Shown piece by piece: positions 6,819 through 12,714 of a DNA stretch of 13,702 nt (the first letter of the stretch is position 1; every line of letters starts with the position of its first letter). Both the position numbers and the translations under genes were made by a program. Under the pieces are notes generated by a model. The model was not told the DNA's origin, made no database searches, and worked only from the letters and a program-made list of their open reading frames with translations. Source of the DNA: a bacterium (GTDB taxonomy: Bacteria > Actinomycetota > Acidimicrobiia > Acidimicrobiales > Bin134); NCBI GenBank assembly GCA_028820035.1, contig JAPPKI010000221.1, positions 1 to 13,702 on the forward strand, read 5' to 3'.

Positions 6819-7559
6819 ATGGACGATGTGTTGTTGGACGACCTCGCCTCTGAGCACCAGGTGCTGGACAATCTGGTGGCACGGTTGGCACCGAATGTGT
6901 GGGCCAAGTCGTCACCGTCGCCAGGATGGACGCTGGCCCACCAGATCCACCACCTCGATGTGAGCGAGGGGGCCGCGCTGCTGGCTTTAACCGGCCACAG
7001 CGACCAAGTATTCGCTCCCACCGGCCGCTGGCCCGACCGCGCTCTGCCCGACGACCCGGCCGAAGTGCTGGGCAACTGGCGCAAGTCGCGGGCGGCCAGC
7101 TTCGAGGTGATGGCCACGCTGGACGCTAAAGCCCCGATTATCTGGGGTGACGGCCCCATGACCTGCCGTTCATTCGCCACTGCTCGATTGATGGAGACCT
7201 GGGCCCATGGCCTCGACTGCTTCACCACCGCCGGAGTAGAGCCGGTAGACACCGACCGCCTCCGCCACGTGGCCCACCTCGGCTTCCGGGCCCTCCCCTA
7301 CGCCTTCCGCAGCCAGAGGGTAACCCCGCCCGCCCCCCTGTCCGACCTCCGCTTGGAGTTAGTGGCACCTTCCGGTGAGGTCTGGACCTACGGCGACGTC
7401 AATGCCCCGCAAAGCATCACCGGCTTGGCCAGCCACTGGTGCCGGGTCGCCACCCGCCGCATGGACTCCGCCGAATCTGACCTCAAGGCCCACGGTCCCC
7501 TGGCCCAGTCGGTTCTAACCGTCGCCCGTGCCTATCTTTCTGATGGAGCTCCCTCCTGA
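6819..7559 (+). CDS. TIGR03084-like / mycothiol-dependent isomerase-fold (DinB superfamily) protein
   Basis: Small four-helix-bundle protein (246 residues from this ATG) resembling the actinobacterial TIGR03084 and maleylpyruvate-isomerase N-terminal families. In its relatives a metal ion is held by His, Glu and His and may activate mycothiol. Visible here are PGWTLAHQIHHL (from about residue 36) and RLMETWAHGLD (from about 123), giving His44/45, Glu126 and His130. The Glu-x3-His spacing matches maleylpyruvate isomerase. Its reaction is unknown; a thiol-dependent transferase or isomerase is likely by fold. The start is uncertain. An ATG at 6819 fits a leaderless transcript, while GTG 6828 has GGAGG 9 bases upstream and GTG 6789 is also open. 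It is divergent from the transporter fusion and probably co-transcribed with the amidohydrolase gene that follows. Confidence 0.85.
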   Translation: MDDVLLDDLASEHQVLDNLVARLAPNVWAKSSPSPGWTLAHQIHHLDVSEGAALLALTGHSDQVFAPTGRWPDRALPDDPAEVLGNWRKSRAASFEVMATLDAKAPIIWGDGPMTCRSFATARLMETWAHGLDCFTTAGVEPVDTDRLRHVAHLGFRALPYAFRSQRVTPPAPLSDLRLELVAPSGEVWTYGDVNAPQSITGLASHWCRVATRRMDSAESDLKAHGPLAQSVLTVARAYLSDGAPS

Positions 7560-7602
7560 ACCCGACAAGGAACCGGCGGGAAAAAACGTGCCAAACTTGG
7601 GC

Positions 7603-8769
7603 ATGACCGCGACGCGAGATCAGATCCGAGTTATTGACGTAGATACTCACCTAACCGAACCTCACGACCTGTGGAGCAGCCGGGCGCCGGCGGATTATGT
7701 CGACCGGCTCCCGAAGGTGGCCGATGTGGACGGACGGCCTCACTGGATCCTCGACGGAGAACCCCTGGGCTTCGCCACCGCCAGCGGAGTGGTGCGCCCC
7801 GACGGCTCCAAGGCCCTGGGCACAGACTTCATGGGCTGGACCATCGACGAAGTCCATCCCGGCGCCTACGACATGGACGCCCGGGTGGAGGTCATGGACC
7901 AGGTCGGCATCCACGCCCAGATCATCTACCCCAACCTGGCTGGCTTTGGCAGCCAGAAATTTGGCCAGATCGAAGACGTGGAGCTCAAGCGGCTGTGCGT
8001 GTCGGTGTACAACGACGCCATGGCCGAGATCCAGGAAAACTCCGGCGAGCGTCTGTTCCCGATGGGTCTGGTCCCGTGGTGGGATATCGAGGGCTCGCTG
8101 GCCGAGGTCGAGCGCATCGTCGGTCTGGGTTTGCGGGGCATCGTGATGTGCAGTGACCCGCAGTTGCGGGGACTGCCCGACCTTGGCGAAGAGGCATGGC
8201 GGCCGCTGTGGGAGTTCTGCTGCGACCACGAGCTGCCGGTGAACTTCCATATCGGGGCCAGCGAGAGCTCGATGGGCTGGTTCGGCACCTCGCCATGGCC
8301 CTCGCAGGGCGACGACGAGAAGCTGGCCATCGGCTCGGCCATGATGTATCTGACCAACGCCCGGGTGCTGGCCAACCTGATCTTCTCCGGTGTCCTGGAG
8401 CGCCATCCGACGCTCAAGATCGTGTCGGTGGAGTCGGGAGTCGGCTGGATCCCGTTCGTGCTGGAGTCGCTGGACTACCAGATGGAGCAACTCCGCACCG
8501 ATGTGCAAGCCCAGTTCAGCCTGAGCCCCAGCGAGTATTTCCAACGCCAGATGTACGGCTGCTACTGGTTCGAGGACCTGTCCCCCGACAAACTCATCAA
8601 CCAAGTCGGTCCCGACAACGTGCTGTTCGAGACCGATTTCCCTCATCCCACCTGCCTGTACCCCTTCGGCCTAGATCAAGCCACCGATGCGTTGAGCGAT
8701 GTGGGTGATGACGTGGCCCGTAAGGTGCTCCAGGACAACGCCGCCGAGCTCTACAAGATCGCGGTCTAG
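7603..8769 (+). CDS. Amidohydrolase-2 family metal-dependent hydrolase/decarboxylase
   Basis: TIM-barrel enzyme of the Amidohydro_2 family (ACMSD-like decarboxylases and hydrolases that act on carboxylated substrates). From this ATG it has 388 residues. The first strand is VIDVDTH, with the metal-binding D14-x-H16. Then come NFHIGAS with His216, ERHPTLKIVSVESGVGWIP from about 266, and FETDFPHP with the probable catalytic/metal Asp345. These are the expected landmarks in the expected order. The conserved family sequence begins at about residue 9, which supports ATG 7603. The ATG at 7543 (overlapping the previous gene) and the GTG at 7588 (weak GGCGGG upstream) are alternatives. It lies 43 bases after the DinB-fold gene. 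The substrate is unknown; hydrolysis of a C-C or C-N bond, or decarboxylation, in a degradative route is plausible. Confidence 0.9.
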   Translation: MTATRDQIRVIDVDTHLTEPHDLWSSRAPADYVDRLPKVADVDGRPHWILDGEPLGFATASGVVRPDGSKALGTDFMGWTIDEVHPGAYDMDARVEVMDQVGIHAQIIYPNLAGFGSQKFGQIEDVELKRLCVSVYNDAMAEIQENSGERLFPMGLVPWWDIEGSLAEVERIVGLGLRGIVMCSDPQLRGLPDLGEEAWRPLWEFCCDHELPVNFHIGASESSMGWFGTSPWPSQGDDEKLAIGSAMMYLTNARVLANLIFSGVLERHPTLKIVSVESGVGWIPFVLESLDYQMEQLRTDVQAQFSLSPSEYFQRQMYGCYWFEDLSPDKLINQVGPDNVLFETDFPHPTCLYPFGLDQATDALSDVGDDVARKVLQDNAAELYKIAV

Positions 8770-8793
8770 AGATCTGATTTCGCCCTAGAGATC
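8766..8793. repeat. 9-base direct repeat spanning two convergent stop codons
   Basis: CTAGAGATC occurs at 8766-8774 and again at 8785-8793, 19 bases apart. The first copy contains the TAG stop of the plus-strand amidohydrolase gene. The second contains the reverse-complement TAG stop of the minus-strand gene. Only 15 bases separate the convergent genes and no strong terminator hairpin is present; GATCT/AGATC could pair over only 5 bases. The repeat is seen directly; function is unknown and it may be chance. Confidence 0.5.
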
Positions 8794-9525
8794 CTCGTAG
8801 TCGATCCGGTCGCTTCGGGCCGGTTGGCGGCCTGTCTTGAACGGGCACAGGGGGGCGTCTACCAACAGGAACCGGTGCCAGCCCTCCACGAGATCTTCCA
8901 CCGAGGCCTGCCATCGGGCCAGGCCCGGGTCGGTGCGCTGGGCTTTCTCGAAGTTGGCCCAGGCCTCCCAGGTGGGGATGGCCCACAGCAGGAAGGCCTC
9001 GTCGTCGGCCACCATGGCCGTCTGCCATGCGCCGGCCAGCTCCCAGCTGAAGGCCTCGTAGGCGGGCTGGGCGTCGGTGCGCACTCGCTCCAAGAACTCG
9101 GCTGAGGTGCCCCGCTTGAGGGTGATTTGCTCGTGGGCGTAGCACTCTCCGGTGACGCCGTCGGCACAGAGCTCCTCGATGGTCCGGGTCCAGGGGGCGG
9201 GCACTAGCAGCCGGTCGGTCCCCCCGCTGCGGTAGTTGGCCGCCTGGGCCCACCATTTGGCCAGTTTGGGGTCTTGGGCGCCGGAGCCCTGACACTCGAG
9301 ACGGAACGAGGTGGCCATGCCGTCCCAGCCGTCCTCCTCCCACAGGTTCAGCACCTGCGGCCAGCCCCTTGTGGTGCCGACGATGGCCCATACCCCATAG
9401 CAGAGCTGATCGCGCTCGTCTTGAGCGATGGGCGACCAATTGGCCGTCATGTGGTGCATGTAGTTGGCCCGGTTGTGGCCGATGATGTCGATGAACTCGT
9501 GGATGTAGAGCTTCTTGTTGGCCAC
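8785..9525 (-). CDS. Two-repeat NIPSNAP/dimeric alpha-beta barrel-like protein of unknown function
   Basis: I cannot name a specific function. The 246-residue protein seems to hold two copies of a ferredoxin-like unit. The first starts KLYIHEFIDIIG (residue 5) and runs to WEEDGWDGMA (about 71). The second starts CYAHEQITLKRG (128) and runs to IPTWEAWANFEKA (about 195). Each opens with a Y-x-HE strand and ends with a W-rich helix, as in NIPSNAP and other dimeric alpha-beta barrel proteins. There is no signal peptide or membrane helix, so it is probably cytoplasmic. The start is GTG 9525. The GAGG that serves as its ribosome site lies inside the last codons of the crotonase gene, whose TAA ends only 2 bases before this GTG, so translation is probably coupled. 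It likely works with the crotonase or its pathway, perhaps as an accessory protein or cofactor-free monooxygenase-like enzyme. Confidence 0.85.
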   Translation of the reverse strand: MANKKLYIHEFIDIIGHNRANYMHHMTANWSPIAQDERDQLCYGVWAIVGTTRGWPQVLNLWEEDGWDGMATSFRLECQGSGAQDPKLAKWWAQAANYRSGGTDRLLVPAPWTRTIEELCADGVTGECYAHEQITLKRGTSAEFLERVRTDAQPAYEAFSWELAGAWQTAMVADDEAFLLWAIPTWEAWANFEKAQRTDPGLARWQASVEDLVEGWHRFLLVDAPLCPFKTGRQPARSDRIDYEDL

Positions 9526-9527
9526 GA

Positions 9528-10343
9528 TTAGTCCTCGTCACCCCGGCCGAAGTTGGGCGCGCGCTTGTTCAAGAAGGCGTCCACCGCCTCCCGGTGGTCG
9601 TCGGTGTCGAAGGTGATGGCCTCCAGCGCGAAGGCCAGGTCGTAGAGGCGGTTGACCCGGTCTTCCAGCTCTTTGTTGCACAGCCGCTTATTGAACTCAA
9701 TGGCGTGGCGGGGACCGGCGGCCAGTCGCTGGGCCATGGCGGTGGCCGAGGCCAGCACCTCCTCCGTGGGCACCACGTGGTTCACTAGGCCGAAGCGCTC
9801 AGCCTGGGCGGCGTCGAGGAGGTCACCGGTCATCAGCAGCTCCTTGGCCCGGTTGAGCCCCACCAGCAGCGGCCACAGCACCGGTCCCCCGTCGCCCGCC
9901 ACCAACCCGGCGTTCACGTGGGGGTCGCCGATGCGGGCGGCGTCGCTCAGATAGACGATGTCGCAAAACAGGGCCAGCGACGCGCCCAGCCCGATGGCGT
10001 GGCCGTTGACCGCGGCCACCATCGGCTGGCGAACCCGCAGAGCGCCGCGGGCGATGTCGATTCCATCGTCAAGCAGGTCGGGACGCCCTTCGGGATACCC
10101 GGTGTCCAGGCTTTCCTCCATCACGGCAAAGTCGGCCCCCACGCAGAACGACCGGCCCGCGCCGGTGAGCACCACCGCCCGCACCTCGGCGTCGGAGGCA
10201 ATGCGCTGATAGAGGTCCCGCAGGTCTAGGTGCATCTGCTTGTTGAGGCCGTTGCCCCGGTCGGGCCGGTTCAGCGTGGCGGTGAGCACTCCGGAGGAGT
10301 CGAGCTCGGTGGCGATGGTTTCCAATCCATACCGGTCTGCCAT
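9528..10343 (-). CDS. Crotonase superfamily protein (enoyl-CoA hydratase/isomerase family), atypical active site
   Basis: 271-residue crotonase-fold protein, cytoplasmic and CoA-thioester-binding. Core landmarks are LNRPDRGNGLN (24-34), the oxyanion-hole segments FCVGAD (66-71) and NGHAIGLGA (113-121), and CDIVYLSDAARIGDP (127-141). Aligned by eye to rat mitochondrial enoyl-CoA hydratase, Glu144 corresponds to Ser122 and Glu164 to His142, so both catalytic glutamates are absent. Asp151 in VAGDGG is the nearest acidic residue and could take over, by analogy with the extra Asp of dienoyl-CoA isomerase. It may therefore be an isomerase, a hydrolase or a C-C-bond enzyme, not a plain hydratase. 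The ATG at 10343 has no clear Shine-Dalgarno. The NIPSNAP-like gene follows after 2 bases. It is divergent from the quinone-reductase-like gene. Confidence 0.93.
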   Translation of the reverse strand: MADRYGLETIATELDSSGVLTATLNRPDRGNGLNKQMHLDLRDLYQRIASDAEVRAVVLTGAGRSFCVGADFAVMEESLDTGYPEGRPDLLDDGIDIARGALRVRQPMVAAVNGHAIGLGASLALFCDIVYLSDAARIGDPHVNAGLVAGDGGPVLWPLLVGLNRAKELLMTGDLLDAAQAERFGLVNHVVPTEEVLASATAMAQRLAAGPRHAIEFNKRLCNKELEDRVNRLYDLAFALEAITFDTDDHREAVDAFLNKRAPNFGRGDED

Positions 10344-10348
10344 GGGGG

Positions 10349-10422
10349 TAGCTTCGCACTTCGCGGAGTGAGTAGTGGATTTCGGGCCGGGTGGTGGATT
10401 TCAGCCGCGGTGGGCGAAGCTA
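10349..10422. promoter_or_regulatory. Divergent control region with paired inverted and direct repeats
   Basis: GCGAAGCTA at 10414-10422 (plus) and its exact inverted copy at 10349-10357 (minus) each lie precisely 5 bases before the ATG of the gene they face. A further GCGAAG copy on the minus strand (10359-10364) follows the first in tandem with a 7-base period. GTGGATTTC is repeated directly at 10375-10383 and 10394-10402 (19-base period). This looks like shared control of the crotonase and MDR genes, as an operator or common initiation motif. The repeats are seen; their function is inferred. Confidence 0.45.
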
Positions 10423-10427
10423 GGCAA

Positions 10428-11414
10428 ATGCGAGCTTGGGTGGTCGAAGGGTCGGGGGCGCCGGACGAGGTGCTGCGGTTGACGGAGAGAGCCGCGCCCG
10501 ATCCGCAGGAGGGGACGTTCCAGATGAGGGTAGGCGCGGTGGGCGTCGGCCTGCCCGACGTGTTCATGTGCCGGGGGGTGTACCCACTGGGACCGTCGGA
10601 GGGGTCGTTCACCCCCGGCCAGGAGGTGTGTGGCACGGTGGTGGAGGCCGGCGACGGTGTCCACTTGGACCCCGGCCAGCGGGTGATGGCCGTTACCTCG
10701 TTTCAGACCGGCGACGGGGGATTCGCTGAGCTGTGCCTGGGGCTGGGGGGATCGGCGTTCGCCGTGCCCGACTCCATGGACGATGCCACGGCGGCCGGAT
10801 TCCTGATCCCCTACCACACCGCCTGGATCGGCCTGGTGCGCCGGGGCGGGTTGAAGGAAGCTGAGACCCTGCTGGTGCTGGGGGCGGCCGGAGGCACAGG
10901 GGCGGCGGCCTGCTCGTTGGGCGCGGCGCTGGGGGCCCGGGTGATCGGGGTGGCTGGAGGCCCGGAGCGCTGCGAGACTGCCGCGGGCTTCGGCGCCCAC
11001 CAGACGGTGGACCACCGGGAGGGCGACATCGCCGCTGCGGTAATGGAGCTGACCGACGGGCAGGGGGTCAACATGGTGTACGACCCGGTGGGGGGTGATG
11101 CCTACACCGCGGCGGCGCGGTGCGTGGCCCGCGACGCCCGAATCGTGCTCATCGGTTTCGCCAGCGGCGAGTGGGCGCCGGTGAACGTCCGCCACATGGT
11201 GCAGCGCAACTACTCGGTAGTGGGGGCCATCCCTGCCCGCTACAGCCGGGAGGAGCGGCTGGACGACCATCGCCAGCTCAGCGCGCTGTGGGACGCGGGC
11301 AGCCTCGCATCGGTGGTCAGTGCCACCTACTCGTTTGAGGAACTGCCCGAGGCAATGACCGCCCTGGAGTCTCGCCAGGTGGTCGGCCGGGTGGTGATGG
11401 AAATGGGGGCGTGA
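10428..11414 (+). CDS. NADPH:quinone oxidoreductase-like MDR family protein
   Basis: Medium-chain dehydrogenase/reductase of 328 residues, lacking the catalytic-zinc and structural-zinc cysteine patterns of alcohol dehydrogenases, so in the quinone reductase/enoyl reductase group. The N-terminal GroES-like domain shows FTPGQEVCGTVVEAGDGV (61-78). The nucleotide-binding domain begins at about 148 with LLVLGAAGGTGAA, glycines at 155, 156 and 158 forming the NADPH loop. VYDPVGG (218-224) and NYSVVGAIPARYSREE (261-276) follow, and a terminal GRVVMEMG strand closes the fold. I chose ATG 10428 because the family sequence starts there (MRAWVVEG); upstream in-frame sequence runs into the divergent crotonase gene. 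It would reduce an enone, quinone or enoyl-CoA with NADPH. Which one cannot be told. The LLM oxidoreductase gene follows after 88 bases. Confidence 0.93.
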   Translation: MRAWVVEGSGAPDEVLRLTERAAPDPQEGTFQMRVGAVGVGLPDVFMCRGVYPLGPSEGSFTPGQEVCGTVVEAGDGVHLDPGQRVMAVTSFQTGDGGFAELCLGLGGSAFAVPDSMDDATAAGFLIPYHTAWIGLVRRGGLKEAETLLVLGAAGGTGAAACSLGAALGARVIGVAGGPERCETAAGFGAHQTVDHREGDIAAAVMELTDGQGVNMVYDPVGGDAYTAAARCVARDARIVLIGFASGEWAPVNVRHMVQRNYSVVGAIPARYSREERLDDHRQLSALWDAGSLASVVSATYSFEELPEAMTALESRQVVGRVVMEMGA

Positions 11415-11449
11415 GCGGGCCGGGCTGAGCCTGCCACCGCGACGGCGAG

Positions 11450-11455
11450 TATTCT
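11450..11455 (+). promoter_or_regulatory. Candidate -10 element for the LLM oxidoreductase gene
   Basis: TATTCT matches TANNNT and is an AT-rich island in the 88-base gap after the MDR gene. It would put +1 near 11462, leaving a leader of about 41 bases with AGGGAG at 11491-11496, 6 bases before the GTG at 11503. No good -35 is visible. Weak support. Confidence 0.25.
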
Positions 11456-11502
11456 GCCAGCCGCAGACACAAGCAAGACACCGGGACCAAAGGGAGCACA
11501 TC

Positions 11503-12696
11503 GTGGAGTTCGCCATTTTCTTACAGGGATCGCCTCGCCGAGGCGGAGCGCGCAGCCCCTACTGGGAGCATCAGGCCTTCGAGAACGAGCTGGAGATGGT
11601 TCGGGTGGCCGACCAGCACAACTGGAAGTACATCTGGGTGAGCGAGCACCACTTCTTGGAGGACTACTCCCACACCTCGGCCAGCGAGGTGTTCATGGCC
11701 TATTCCTTTGCCCAGACCTCTCAGATCCACATGGGATCGGGCATCTTCAACCTGAACCCCATCGTGAACCATCCCATCAAGCTGGCCGAGCGGGTGGCCA
11801 TGCTCGACCACATGAGCAAGGGCCGGTTCGAGTTCGGCACCGGCCGGGGGGCGGGCAGCCACGAGATCGGCGGCTTCGGCATCGACCCGTCGGAGACCAA
11901 GGCCAATTGGGATGAGGTGATCTGGGAGTTCAAGAAGATCTGGGGAAGCACCGCCTACTCCCACCCCGACGGCACTGCCTTCCAAACCCCCGAGACCGGC
12001 ACGTGGGGCACCTTCAACGTGCTGCCCAAGCCCTATTGCCACTCCCATCCGCCGATGTGGGTGGCGGCGGGCAACACCCCCACCTATGAGAAGGCCGCCC
12101 GCCACGGCTTGGGCGTGCTGGGGTTCAACGTGGCCGCCATCTACGAGATGGCCCCCCACGTGGAGGCCTACAAGAACGCCATTCCCCATGCCGAGCCCGC
12201 CGGCGAGTACGTGAACGACAACGTGATGATTGCCAACGGCCTGGTGTGCCTGGAAGACGGCCAAGAGGCCCGCCGGGTGGTGTGCGAGCAGATGCAGCTC
12301 AGCTACCTCCAGTCGCTGGTGTTCAAGTATCACGACACCTTCCCCAAGCCCGAAGAGCTGCCGCCCTACCCCACGATCATCCCCGAACCCACCTTGGAGG
12401 ACGTGGAAGAGCGCATCGCGGCCGGGTTCCTGCTGTGCGGCGATCCCGACGAGGTGTTGGAGCAGGTGAAGCGCTACGAGGAGATCGGCTGCGACCAGGT
12501 GTCGTTCGGGCTGCCCATCCAGCTCAGCCATGAGAATTGCCTGGAGACTATCCGGCTGTTCGGGACCCATGTGATTCCCAAACTGGACAAAGACCCGCTG
12601 CACCGCAGCACCCGCCAGCGGATCGAGCACGGCGGCCCGCTGGAGATGACCCCCGACCCGCTGTACGACGTTCCCCGGGCCGAAGAACTCGCATAG
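11503..12696 (+). CDS. LLM-class (luciferase-like) flavin-dependent oxidoreductase
   Basis: 397-residue TIM-barrel monooxygenase/reductase of the bacterial luciferase superfamily, which uses reduced FMN or, in many actinobacterial members, coenzyme F420. Diagnostic features are the first strand EFAIFLQ, WVSEHHF at 45-51, HPIKLAERVAMLDHMSKGR at 90-108 with FGTGRG just after, PPMWVAAGN in the middle, and a C-terminal CGDPDEVLEQVKRYEEIG helix and strand. The GTG start is backed by AGGGAG at a 6-base distance. It may have its own weak promoter (TATTCT at 11450) or be read through from the MDR gene. It probably oxidises a ring or chain intermediate in this degradative cluster. FMN versus F420 cannot be settled from these motifs. 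The APH-like gene starts 18 bases after its TAG stop. Confidence 0.94.
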   Translation: MEFAIFLQGSPRRGGARSPYWEHQAFENELEMVRVADQHNWKYIWVSEHHFLEDYSHTSASEVFMAYSFAQTSQIHMGSGIFNLNPIVNHPIKLAERVAMLDHMSKGRFEFGTGRGAGSHEIGGFGIDPSETKANWDEVIWEFKKIWGSTAYSHPDGTAFQTPETGTWGTFNVLPKPYCHSHPPMWVAAGNTPTYEKAARHGLGVLGFNVAAIYEMAPHVEAYKNAIPHAEPAGEYVNDNVMIANGLVCLEDGQEARRVVCEQMQLSYLQSLVFKYHDTFPKPEELPPYPTIIPEPTLEDVEERIAAGFLLCGDPDEVLEQVKRYEEIGCDQVSFGLPIQLSHENCLETIRLFGTHVIPKLDKDPLHRSTRQRIEHGGPLEMTPDPLYDVPRAEELA

Positions 12697-12714
12697 CAAT
12701 AGACGACAGCGGCT

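Noticed and set aside
6748..6915. 56-residue N-terminal extension of the transporter fusion
   Set aside because: It overlaps the divergent DinB-fold gene and has a Pro/Arg-rich, non-membrane sequence. A ribosome site supports GTG 6747.
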